Below, in pieces: positions 21,875 to 33,224 of a stretch of 64,000 nucleotides of DNA. The translations under genes and the position numbers were made by a program. This stretch comes from Cyclospora cayetanensis (Eukaryota > Apicomplexa > Conoidasida > Eucoccidiorida > Eimeriidae). Position 1 is the first letter of the stretch; each line of letters starts with the position of its first letter. The stretch covers positions 124,001-188,000 of the forward strand of contig NW_020312325.1 of assembly GCF_002999335.1 (NCBI RefSeq), written 5' to 3'. The notes beneath the pieces are model-generated. The model was not told the DNA's origin and searched no databases. It saw only the letters and a program-made list of their open reading frames with translations.

Positions 21875-24800
21875 CTACCGAGGGAGGCCACCCCAGTTAC
21901 TGCGTTGAAGGGGCTTACTTCGCTGTCTACTCGACTTCTTATAGCTGGGCTTGCATTCATCAACTTCATCAATAGAAACGCCTGTCGATAGGGATGCTCG
22001 GACGGCTGATGCAACTGCTGCGTCGCGCTTAGCGACGAGGGAAAATACAAATCCATTGGAGCCCAGCCGGCCAGTCCTTCCAGCCCTATATATCCACACG
22101 CAACGTTATTGTCTGCTTACGAAGGTTTGTCTTCAAGCGACCTCCTTTGGAGCAACAAGCAGTAGCAGCACCGGCTGGCCATGTACTTTTGTGCCGAGTA
22201 AAAAAGCTGCGTGCGTGAGTACGTAGCTTTCTACCTCCGGGATAGCCGCTAGAGCGTCACCTGTGAAGGTACTCAACTGCCGTGAGGGGGAAGTCCGCAT
22301 TCACAACAGCCTCCACTCCCCCGATGTGCAGCCCTCGTGCGACGGCATCCGTTGCCACCAAAATCCTTTGACCGCTTCCTCCTTGGAAGGCACGGAGACT
22401 CCTCTCGCGGATACTCGCGGGCAAAGAGCCGTCATAGCCCTGCAGTCCACACGCAAGAGGAACGATGGCGGAGAAAGCGCTTACCGCAGTGTGCAGCCTT
22501 CGCCGCTTCGCCTCCACGCGACACCCCACCCTCTGATGCCGTACAGACAGGCAGACTAGCAAGGCTGATGCCCACAGAGAAGCAGACTCCCGGCAGCCAA
22601 AACTGCAGAGGGTCCACTGCTTAGCTCAACTATCGGGAAATACCTCTGCAGGAAGGCCGGCAGCCTGCAGATGGTGGCAGCAGGCACGACAACTGTCCAC
22701 TGTGTTGCAGAAGACCAGCACCTTCTTCTTGCCTCGGAGGTCTGGATGGATCTTGAGTTGTTCGAGGAGCAGCAAGAAGCGGTCTGCGCCGAGCACTTGC
22801 ATCATCTCGTGCCGCAACTGACGCTGGGGGGGGAAGGAGGGGCCCCCCGAGACTGAGAGCACCCTCTGCGGCGCTAGCTGCAACAAGGCACGAAGGCTCT
22901 CTTCGACCCCACTATCAGGTGTCGCGGTGCAGGTCAGCAGCACTCGAAGCCGTCCCCTTGCTTCTCCCTGCAGTTGGGGGTGCTGAGGAGATCCTAGGCG
23001 CACGAATCCAGAGCGCGTCAGCAGCCTCTGGAGATCCTCTTTGAAGCCGCCAGACCACAGAACATCCGCCTCGTCCAAGACACAGAACTGCACATTCGCG
23101 AGGCTGGGAAGCCTTCCCACCGCTGCTCTGCAGGCGCCGCCACCTCTCCGTCCTCTCGTCCCCGGTTCTCCCTCCTCGCCAGGAGAGCGGCGCGTCAGCC
23201 GCAAGAGACGATCGGGCGTGCCAATCAGGATATCCGGAGGACGCTGCAGCAAGGACCGACGCTGCGCTCCCACCCCGACTCCTCCCGTGGCGCAACTGAC
23301 TGACAGCCTGATGCTCTTCGCGAGAGCTGCAGCCGCAGAAGCCACTTGAGAGGCGAGCGGCCTCGAAGGGCAAACAACGAGCGCACGTGGGCCCTGTGGG
23401 GAAAAAAACTCCCCGTGCTGCATGCCCAAGTCGTGCTGCATGCCCAAGTCGTGCTGCATGCCCAAGTCGTGCTGCATGCCCAAGCCGTGCTGCATGCCCA
23501 AGTCGTGCTGCATGCCCAAGCCGTGCTGCATGCCCAAGTCTTCCCCTGCATCCGCCGCTGCAGGGGCCCCGTCGAGGTCCATCAGACTCCTGAAGGGGCC
23601 CTCCCCCGACACGCCGCGGTGAGCTGCAGCAGCCGCTGTTTCCTGCTCCTTTAGCACCTGCATGAGCGGCAGCAGGTAAGCCAGCGTTTTGCCGCTTCCT
23701 GTCTGGGAGCGCACAGCCACCAAGCGGTCCACCGCAAGTCCGTTGAATCCGCGACTTTGAACCCTCCCTCTCCTCGCCGCTTCGGATAAGGCTCGCAGAA
23801 TTTGAGGGATTGCCACTCGCTGTGTCGGCGTCGGCTTGGAGGAAGCTCCCTCCAAGACTGCACCGACTGCCTCGCTCACGGAGCGGCTCAAACCCAGTGC
23901 GGCGAAGCGACTAGGCGGACCAGGATGGTCATCTGGCGGTCGTCGACTCGCAGGAGCAGAGTTTCCAGGAGTTGCTTGCGAGGAGCTCTGAGGCGCCGCT
24001 GGTGGCTCCGGAGACGCAAGAGGAGTGGCAAGGATCGCCTCCTTGAATTCCTCGGGAGAGCCATGCTCGCTGTGCGCCGTTGCTGTTTCAGGCAGTGGCG
24101 AGGAGCCCACGTCTGCTCCTCCAGCGTTCGTGGAGACAAGAACTGCTGGGGACGAGGCTTTGGCAGTCGGCTGTGCAGGATGTGACTTCGAGGAGTCAGT
24201 GGAGGCGTTCTCCCCCTGAGCTGCGCCTTCGACTTGCAGCCCTTCTGCAGTCGTGTCGCGACGCGCTGGTGCTGCTGCGCCTCCAGCAGGCAAAGCCTCG
24301 GTCTGGACGGAGTGAACGGGAGACTCCCTTCTCTCGAGGCTGTGCTGCTGCGGCGATTGCCTGTGAGGCTGCTCTTGTCGGGGGGGAGTCTCTAGCCCAG
24401 CGGGAGGGAGACGGTGGTCTCTTCGGAAGGCGCTCGAGTCGCTTTTGAGATCACCTGCATCTTCCCGAGACGGCTGAACCTTGCAGTCCAGCAGAGGGGG
24501 CCCAGCCGAATCGCCGTGCTCACAGCGCCTGAGCGTAGCTCTAATGCCATCGCTCCTTGCCTTCTGAAGGGCCTGGGTGTAGCGCAGCTTCACCTCTTCG
24601 TCGCTCAGGGCTGCTACTTCGGCTTCCGTAAGGGGAGGCTCCCCTGGAGCGGCATTCTCAGGCTGCTGAAGCAACCGTCTCCACGCTGCAAAGGCTGCGT
24701 CGGAGTGGCGGATGCGGCCGTTCGGTGCTTCCGCGGCTGCACCTCGAGGGTCACTTTGTGCCTCATCGCCAGCAGGTGAGGCACTTTTCGAGGGAAGAGT

Positions 24801-26093
24801 GAGGGCTAGAAGCTGGCAGACCTCTGGCTCTTTCGGGCAGTATGTCTCAGCCTCGGCTACTGCGAGAAGCGTCAACAGCAATTCTCTGCGAGCACCTGCA
24901 GAGAGAGGCATCGCCTTCTCCTGTACCAAACGCCTCATGGCCTCTGCCTCTGCGGCTAAAGCTCGTCTTTCGACCCGAGTTTCCTCCAAGAACCGCTCCA
25001 GAAGCTGCGTGTCGCTGGCGCTTTGCTGCTCCTGCTGCTGCTCCTGCTGCTGAGGCTGTTGCAGGGAACGCTTTGGAGGCAGGAGCGACTCCAGAATAGG
25101 CCCCATAATTAACAGGAGATCCCACACATCTTCATCCGTGAGTCCAGACAGCTGCTGCTGTAGTTCTGGAAACAGGGGGCGTGTCTCTTCTTCTGCTGCC
25201 CCTAAATCCAGGAGCTGCTGAGCCTCAACCACGGCAGCAGCAGCAGCAGCATCGGCTTCAGCAGCAGCTCGCTTAAGGGGAGTCGAAAGTTGCTCTCCGC
25301 GTGCTGTGCAGCCCTCAGGGTGATCCGTACTCTCCTGCTGCTGCTGCTGCTGCTGCTGCTTTTCCAGTGTACGTTCACCTGCGGGGGATTCCTCAGCATT
25401 ATCTGGTCCGCCTGCATCTGCAACTTCCGCAAAGTCGAGGAGCTGCTCAAGGAGCATCCGTAGCTGCTCCGTTGACACGGTTGCAAGATCTGAAGGAAGG
25501 CCTGCAGCAAGATGCTTGTACATCTCAGGCAAACGTTGCTGCACGTCTCGAAGCAGTTGCAATAGCCCCTCTCGACTCACTCCCTCCAGTGATGCATCGA
25601 TTTCTACGCATTCAAGATCGTCTGGGCTTTGAGGAGCCCTCTCGGACAACCTTGAGGGTTCTGCATGCACACCACCACGCTGTACATATGGCGCTTCTCC
25701 AGAAGGAGAAGCAGCGCCTGGTGCTGTTGAAGCGCAGTGTGGGGTTACTTCTTTTTTCTCTGGGCAAGTCGGAGAGTGTTCAGTTTCCGCAGGGGTGGCA
25801 GAACTCGCACTGTTGAAACTTGCAGCCAGAAAAGCCGATGACGCCGGGAAAGAGGCTTGACTCCTCGAATTACTGCGCCAAGTGTCTTGCAATAAGCCCC
25901 TTCGTGGGCCTCTTGTGTGCGGCGTGCTGCATGCTGCACTCAGAGATCGTGTAGAGGCAGCAGCTGCAGGGGAAACGGGAGCGGCGCAGTAGACACGTGT
26001 CTGCCTCTCTCGCGTATCCACAAGAAAGCAAGCGGAATATTTGGCGAGCGCCAGAGAGAGGAACAGCAACATGCGGAGGAGGTAGGACCTCAT
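21875..26093 (-). CDS. DEAD-box RNA helicase with apicoplast-type leader
   Basis: Three exons on the minus strand (26093-22644, 22439-22261, 22085-21875), GT-AG introns, 1279 residues. Helicase signatures run in order: Q motif PTPTQRVAIP; motif I QTGSGKT (about 803); Ia PSRPLA; Ib GTPDRLL; II LDEADVLW (about 1006); III CTATPD; IV VLVFCNTVD; V LVATDAVARGLHI; and VI HRAGRTGRLG, which is split by intron 2. Proteins of this family unwind or remodel RNA using ATP. The first 24 residues form a signal-like hydrophobic segment (LLRMLLFLSLALAKYSACFL), followed by a Ser/Arg-rich stretch. This is the layout of apicoplast bipartite leaders, so an organellar RNA or ribosome-assembly role is likely but inferred. 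A ~600-residue Gln/Ala/Ser-rich region precedes the core, including a Gln run near 249. Unusual points are LGMQH repeats between motifs I and Ia, Pro in PSRPLA, Asp in TPDR and His in ARGLHI. Confidence 0.93.
23412..23540. repeat. 18-base tandem repeat inside helicase exon 1
   Basis: About seven copies of an 18-base unit (GCATGCCCAAGTCGTGCT with AAGCCG variants) encode LGMQH followed by Asp or Gly on the minus strand. It falls between motifs I and Ia. The unit length keeps the frame open in every register, which explains the spurious open frames on both strands. Confidence 0.95.
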
Positions 26094-28227
26094 GGCTTGT
26101 AGCTATGGAGAGTTTCGCTGGGCTGCATGCTGCTACGTGCTCAGGAAGCAGCTGCCGCAGCAGCAGCTGCTGCTGCAGGGTTGCCTACACGGAAAGCATC
26201 ACCGAGAAAACTCTAGCGTGGCGCTTGAAAATTCATGCGCCAGTCAGGAATGCAACGGCGCAGCATCGAGTGCAACGAACACCTGAAGACTGATCAGGAT
26301 CTCCTAATCTGTGAGATTCTGATGCTGTAAACCGCGATCCTAGATCCCTTCCTCCTCAGTAACGGTAAACAACAAGGTGTAGCAGTGATGAACTACAACC
26401 GAAGGAACTTTATTCATTAAAACGGGAGGCGTTTGTGTCAGCCCGCATGGTCACGAAAACCGAGGGTACTTCGCTCTCCACACGAACAAAAAAACTTGCA
26501 GGCTCCATTAAAATGCAGCATTCGAATCTCGGATCGGTGTACTGAAGCTGTCTGACTAGAGGCATGGGAATGGGAAGGCAGAGGGCCCCTAGCTGGACCC
26601 TCACACGTCTTGGGGGCCCCTAGCTGGGCCCTCACACGTCCTGGGGGCCCCCATATTGGTGAACTTTTGCCTGCTCCAAGAAGTCAGTGCTTTTACAATC
26701 ATGATCTATCATGAATATGCAAACTCCGTGGGAAATATGCAGTGTTCCTTACGTGGTGCGGAGGGCTTTGGGTTGGAACTATTTGTCCTTGAAAACGCAT
26801 GTGACACCACGGCGATGTAGCTACACCACCGAAGGCATACAATGCTGTCGATCCACTTTCAATGAAATATGGAAACCCCAAAACAAACGTAAATGATAAG
26901 AGTGAACGCCACCCCCGTCAGACATCTCAGGCTGACCCCCTTGGGGGAAAGCGCAATGATGTGTAGTGCACTATCGGCATGACAGATAAAACAAAATGCC
27001 ACTCATTTTGCTCCAAACAACAGATAAGACTGTTCATTAGCGTGGAAATCAATAGAGCTACTTATCTAACCGTAGCTTCATTGTAGCCAGACAAGCGGAT
27101 CACCCTGACGGCCGACTTGTGAGGGAGAGTGAATCTGGAGGGCTAGAAGCCCATGTTGGGGGGCACCCCGTTGTCATACTGAGGTCTGAGAAACTCTAGA
27201 GAAGCCTTTGGAGTTCTTTTGGAGAAGGGAAGAGGGAGAGAGATTTGAGCAGATGAAGTGTCTTTTCCATTGGTACATCATCAGTTGTTGATCCTTTGCC
27301 GACGCTTTGGGTCACAGCGTGCAGTGTGTGACACAACTATATTTGTAGGTACCGATAAGTCACAGCGCGTCCTCAGTGTTGATACTAGTGCATAACTAGC
27401 AGCAGGTGCAAATGTGAGCAGGAAACCAACTGTAATTGGATTATTTACAAATCTCCAGATGGCCGGTGTAGCATTCGCCATCAAATCTCAATCGGAAGGC
27501 CCACAACAAGATAGCCATTCGAAGTTCAAGTTAGATCTAATTGTCTTAAATTTAGAACGCTCTCGTTTTCTTCCCTCAGCCCACTGGGGCCTTACTCAAC
27601 GGAAGGAGCACCTCTTTTGCAGGCTGCTGCACCTACTATGCGAGCCAAGCGATGTTGCACAACTGCTGACTTCGCACGAAGACGGATATTGCGAGACTGC
27701 ACATTGAAGCTATATGCTGACCCCAAGGAATATATAGAATACAAGCGTTTTCATATTTCTCTTCACTTGGAGTCTCGATAGGGAGACACTGTTAGACCCC
27801 AAACTAATACAAAAGAACTTATTGCGAAGTTATGTACTACCTTTCCAAATGAGATCTTCCCTCCTCCATGCATCAGCCTCCTAGGGTCTAAAGCCCGTAT
27901 TTCGATCATTCACAGTTCGAAGCGCAAAGCAGCTTCGCGCAGGGGCACGCAGCCGATTCCTGCCGTAATGAATTGACGCAACTTGCCAACAGTCAAACCA
28001 AAAGGTCGATCTTAACTCGTTCGTAATTAGTTGCACATAGCGTATTGCCACTTTTCAATAACTCGAAAATGCACAAAACATTGCAATTAAATGCAAGCAT
28101 CCGTACCTCAACCGGTAAGAGGAATGCGAATGGGGGTAAGACACACTGGCCAACAATGAACGTGGGACCAAACCCACATTACAGTGGCGGCGCAGTGGCT
28201 CGTAGCTGTGGGGGGTGGATATGTATG
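26094..28227. other. Helicase upstream region and repeat-rich intergenic DNA
   Basis: The helicase promoter should lie just right of 26,093, but no motif stands out. A short tandem repeat sits at 26,583-26,655. Otherwise I see nothing recognisable. Confidence 0.45.
26583..26655. repeat. 34-base tandem repeat with GGGGGCCCC palindrome
   Basis: Just over two copies of a unit reading GGGCCCCTAGCTGG followed by CCTCACACGTC. Each unit boundary carries a G-run/C-run palindrome. Confidence 0.8.
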
Positions 28228-28805
28228 AGCATACTGTCACGATAAAGCAGAAAAGAAATAAAGTTCGTGAAGGACCTCTAAACACATACTAGTTCAGCAG
28301 TGCCTCCACACCCCGTAGGGCAATGCCTGCATGCACATACAGCTGAAACATGCGGCAATGTCTATTATCAAACTCCAAGAGAGCCGCAAGGGAAACGTGC
28401 AGAGAAACCTAGCTGAGAATATTTGCGCATAAATGTGCTTGTAGAGGGCGCCGTAACAATAATATTCAGGAGCTTTTCAAACAAAAATCCATGGATGAAG
28501 GGACCTGCTTTAGACAGAGCAAGTGCCAGGTCGGACACGGATTCAGAAACTTGTGAAAAACCGTCGATGGTCATTAGCACTTTGATCCGCACCTAGTCAC
28601 AGATTCTCCGGCAGATTGCGAAGCCCAAGTGCTTTTATGTTAGCCAGTACGGCTCGCTTCGCTCATCCCACTTCATTTAAAAGTCTTTTCCAGTGTTTCC
28701 TGGGTGCTCAACATTCCTGAAAAACACCAGTTGTGCCGCTTTCTGTGGATCCTTCGCCCCCACAGAGTTGCTTCGCCTGCGCGGCAAAGCCAGAGAACAG
28801 TTGGG
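28228..28805 (-). mobile_element. Retroelement fragment, shared block copy 1
   Basis: About 570 bases nearly identical to 40,688-41,255 in the same orientation. The minus-strand frame reads FSQVSESVSDLALALSKAGP and then a phrase ending IIVTAPST. The order resembles the connection between reverse transcriptase and RNase H in Ty3/gypsy elements (FS-I--PL-DLL-K--PF-W ... L--AP). The end near 28,330 (LYVHAGIALRGV) may be the decayed RNase H start. The family assignment is tentative; the duplication itself is clear. Confidence 0.55.
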
Positions 28806-29929
28806 GTAGCCTGAAAATTCTATACGAAGCCGACACCGATAGCCATATGGCACGTCCAACTATGAATAAAATCGATATTGATTAAAAGAGCATCGTTCTC
28901 TGATGGAACAGCAAATTGTCCCCGCCACCTGGCGGCAAACTTTTTCAGCTCGTCACTTTCGAATAGATCTTTTGGGGCCTGCCGCTTCACAGCGACGAAT
29001 TATCTAGGCTCTAAACACATCGCCCACCGTCGCTTATCCCAATTTCAAGCTTTTCTCGCTTGAGCTTTGCGCAAGCATTCGCATGCACCTACCACCTACT
29101 CGCTAGATTTTCCCGCTCAGGAGGGTGCTTCCTGACCCTGAATCAGCATGTGCAGCTCCGAGTGGAACAGGGGCTCTTGAGTGTAGGCCAGGGACACGGA
29201 AGACAAGCAATTGGAGCGTGCTGCTGAATTATGAACCCACTTTTCACACGGAAGAAACGAGCAAACACTTGAACTTTTGCCACCACCGAGTCACAGATAC
29301 TGTAGAATAGTGCCGTTGGGAAAGTCTATTTGCCCATCTGGCTCAGACTGGTTCGCATTGGTCATATTGGCGTACCTGTGCAGGCGGTCACATAGGCCCG
29401 TGCAAATGCACTAACAAGCTTCAATTCACACCCCCGTGAAGATACCTGCGGATGCGTAAAGCTTCCGAACATAAGTAGAGAAGAAATGAGCAGCCGCGTG
29501 GGCCAAAACATGGTGGAACAAGGACTGAAATGGGCACTTTCAATTAGTCCGTTAATAAGAACGCAAAATGCTATGCTGGGCCTGCACCTCCAGCATTCCG
29601 AAAATAAAGCCCATAGTCTGCTTGATCCGAATCCCTTTAAGGACCGGAAGGCTTTGCAAAGGTCCGAGTTGAGGAGGAATTTAGGGTCGCAGCTGCTGAC
29701 AATTTGGACCTGGGCTTGTGTAGTCCTCCACTCTGGGATGCATCACAGGCCACCGGAAAGCTGGCGGAACACTTTCCCTGCAGAGTGAGCCGCACAATGG
29801 TCTAAAAACATTGTCATATGCGTTGCACAAATAGACACTGCATATGACAATCTTTTTCAAGGCCGTTCACCAGAATCCTGACTGCGTCTTGATCTATCGT
29901 TTGCCATCCTCAACACGCTAGGGCTTCAT
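28806..29929. other. Unassigned DNA within the retroelement cluster
   Basis: Lies between the reverse transcriptase remnant and shared block copy 1. A plus-strand frame at 29,486-29,788 has no family resemblance. It could be an insertion into the older element. Confidence 0.4.
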
Positions 29930-30437
29930 CCGTTTTCCATTCTAGAGATGGGTAATAGCAGCTCTTGCATGGGTGGCGAAAGCATACGCTGCACGCAACT
30001 TCGATGTGAATCATGAAGTGTCACAGACAATAGCGACTGCGTGGTAAAATAAAGACTTGTTGTGGCGGAGCAAAAGTGCTTCAGCGATCGCGCTGGTGAT
30101 ACCGCTAGTATAGTGCACAGCAAAGTCGTGCTGCAGAAGGTGCCAAGCCTGCGATATCCCAATGGCACAATTGCTCACGTGAAACGCAAGCGCATGTCTG
30201 CCTTCACAAGCCACTGCTTTTCCCGCAACAGCTGAAAACACGCCGAAGGTGCTGTAGGTGCTCTTGAACGTTTCGGCCGTAGACTACGATGTGGCCCATG
30301 AAGACAAACATCCACCCATCCTTGATTAGCTGATCAAGAACTTGATTAACATAATGCTCTAGCTCCGCCCAGGCATTCACAAGCTTAAACGCATATAGGT
30401 GTACTTGAGTTGGAGAGTGTGAGTGTGGCGCTGCCAT
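29930..30437 (-). pseudogene. Decayed Ty3/gypsy reverse transcriptase
   Basis: The minus-strand frame at 30,437-30,204 contains WMFVFMGHIVVYGRN followed by VQEHLQHLRRVF, matching the palm pattern V-Y-L-D-D-I-L-V-Y-S-(x)n-E-E-H-L-x-H-L-x-x-V-F. The catalytic YLDD is replaced by FMGH, so the enzyme is dead. A frameshifted continuation (KADMRLRFT) follows near 30,200. The gag remnant lies upstream on the same strand. Confidence 0.75.
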
Positions 30438-30591
30438 GTGCTTGTCATCAGGGCGAATGTGGAGTCCAACGAAGGCGCCTATGGAGTCAAAAGACGAGTG
30501 GACTCTTTGTGCGTATAGAGTATCTAGTAATCCGCTAATATGAGATACTTGGAGCTTCTAGTTCACAGTACACTCGTTCAGGGGCTCAAAG

Positions 30592-31061
30592 CTAACGTAC
30601 ATGTGCGGCGTCGTTGCCTAGCTTACGACTACTTGACTTGTCGATTCGGGTAAACTTGAGATGAACCACTGGCAATGCAGCTGTTTGTGAGCTTTTGCGC
30701 AGCAAAGTTCTACACCTCCCGGCGTAGCGATCTGTTGGTTGCTTCTCCTGGTTGAGCTTTTTCACTTCTCCCAACGCTTGACTGGTTTGTCTCAGCATAT
30801 GCCGATGAGTTATGGTTGTAAGCAGGCTTTTTTTCCCGTAGAACTTTGTGTGTGCAGGTGAGTTCCTTTCTATGAATAGAGCCATTGTTGAGTCGCTTCG
30901 CCTTTCAATAAACATGTCGCAAGGAGCGGTCGTTTTTCTTTCTGTGGGTAGTACCAAGGGAAGTACATCTCCGACCGGCAGATTGAATCTTCGAAAATTT
31001 CCCAGTCTTTACGGCCGTCATACTCTCTGTTCGGTATAGCCTTGTCGTCCGATCCATGCAC
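30592..31061 (-). pseudogene. Decayed retrotransposon gag (capsid)
   Basis: Frame 31,061-30,870 reads REYDGRKDWEIFEDSICRSE, then a phrase ending LATCLLKGEATQQWL, the layout of the Retrotrans_gag capsid domain (F-D-G ... A---L-G-A--W). After a stop and frame change it continues KQPTDRYAGRCRTLLRKS, like the S-V-x-E-Y-x-x-x-F-x-x-L region. The second copy at 41,280-41,793 aligns with it (QTIGRYLEKHGDLLRKS). Confidence 0.75.
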
Positions 31062-33032
31062 AGTATATCACCTATAAGATATGTTCGTTTACCAGCTGTG
31101 GGGCTACTACATTCACATTAGCTTTCAAGACAGCATCCGCCGCCCCAGCAGCTGTTGTTCCGCCGTCTATTTATACTATCGAAGGGCTTTTTTCGTTCCG
31201 AGTGTTGTAACAGAAAAGCAAGTTATTGACCATCAAATAACACAGTCAAAGTCCTACAACTTTTGAAGGAAAACATGACATCTCACTGCATCCACAGCCA
31301 CTGGCTAAGGTGAATGGACGACAACATTAAACAAAGGGGTCACGAAAATGCCGTATAGCAAGCTGAAACGCCTCATGCACCACTGCCTTGTGGAAACGAG
31401 TGTTCTGGGGAGCGACGTTTGTAAGCTATGCTACCTTGTTTTTTTTTCAGTTACATCCTCTCTTGCCCTCTACAAGCAACTACAAGGAAAGTCGGCCGCA
31501 CGGGACTAACAGTAGTAGACCTTTGGAGTGAACTACCAAGCGGTGTGTCAACAGTAGAACGAGGGTCAGAGACTTGCTCGTAGGTTTACAAGTCGCAGAG
31601 CTACACAACTAATTACGAATTTGAGCACATCAAAAGAGGGGGTTATTCGGCCTTGAGAAATGGCCAATAGAGCCTTGCTTTTAAATTAAATGCACAATGC
31701 CCCGAATGTGTACCTCCCTAGCACTGCACGCCTCGTATGCTTCACGGCTTTTCGCGGTATGCACTGCCACGATTAGAGGAACTGCGTGAGTTAGGTTTCC
31801 ACGGGCTCAACTTAAGCCAGATGCGCGCTAATTAAGCACTTATTCAGCGTGGATATGCCGTGTTATGCTAGAAGAATACCGATATGGTTGCTTCCCCCCA
31901 GAAGCGTCCTGCTAGTGACTCAGCTGGCAGACACACATGGGAAAGAGTCATAAAGCTCGAGAAGAGGGCTCAAGTAACCATGTTGGGTGGAGCTTTGATG
32001 AAAGACTCCTCAAATTTTACAAAGTGGTTCATCAGAACGGGCATTTGATGCGATGTGTATCGTCAAAACCAGACCGCCATGAATGCTCCCTCAGTGCGTG
32101 CCTCGTGTTGAGGCAGAGGACGATTAGAACAGGTGTGTGTATATCTTGATGGTTGGCCTATAATTCTGCCTTAAAGCGCGTGTAACGTCTAGTAGTGCCT
32201 CATAAAATAGTGGATTCAAGCCGAACAATTACCCTCATGAAAGAGACTCTACTGGCGAGGGGTGGAGTCTAGCATAGCCGAGCAGATTTGCCCCGCGCTG
32301 TTGCCAAGCCACGGAGGGTATATGTCTGTCAGGGCCCAAGGAGAGTTCTTTATGGGTTCTGTCTCGTTCATATGACTGCTTCTTTTATTATAAAAGCCTG
32401 CTAACACTAATTTTTGAGCTGTTTTGGGAGAGCTCCTCGCTTGAGAATACCACGCGGTATGCAGTGCGTGCCCCCATTGCAGCTGTGGCATCGAACTGTA
32501 TGCGCCCCAACTTTGCCCGTTTGCCCCCAGATTCGCTTCATTTTGGGCATCTCGTATACTCCTGAAACGTTAAAGAGGACGATCGGAGGTCCTTTGATCT
32601 TTGTTGTGCCTCCTGGGCAGTCGCTCGCAAATCCATGCAGTGGCGCCATCAAGGGCCGCAGTTGTATTGGAGCCTCATCCCATTGATTGAATACCAGCAG
32701 TTGTCAGATTGTCATAGTCCTTTCCCACGTCAGCAGGTGTAGCTGCTTCCATATCCTGGCTGCTTATTCCTTGGCCTCTCAGTTTTCCTGCATATATGTA
32801 GAGGCCCCATCACTGCTCATGATTCTTCGAGGGGAGGGAGGTTGGAGACTCCAAAGAGAAGGCCGTGCCAAATAACTCACAGAGGCTTTGCTGCTCGTGC
32901 ACGGGGTGTGCACTAGGCTGCCCGTAGAGGAGTCTTGAGGGATAGTTTCGTGGAATCTCTGCCTCTCTCGGTTAACTTCCTAGCTGGCGAGTGATCGAGG
33001 CAGAGGGAGCGCTCCCTGTTAGTGCTCAAACG
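31062..33032. other. Intergenic DNA at the compartment boundary
   Basis: No gene recognised. Short frames only; the minus-strand frame at 32,407-32,652 has a Cys/His cluster (VRCHSCNGGTHC) that could be a remnant of a zinc knuckle, but this is weak. The gene-rich part of the window begins to the right. Confidence 0.4.
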
Positions 33033-33224
33033 ATGGGAGATGGACCTGAGGTTTCTCAAAGGGAAGCCTCATGGCTCCCTCTTTGCTTTTCTATACGGGG
33101 AGGGGGCGGCCTCTTTACACAGGCAAGTCATTCCACGGTTTACAGCTGGGATGGTGGGCTGTATTCACGCGATCTCCCTCAAGTGGGGTGGGCTTTCCAA
33201 TGTTCAGTGGTTCGGTTCTTGCAG

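Noticed and set aside
32407..32652. Possible zinc-knuckle (gag nucleocapsid) remnant on the minus strand
   Set aside because: The Cys/His spacing does not fit the CX2CX4HX4C knuckle and no neighbouring gag sequence is seen.
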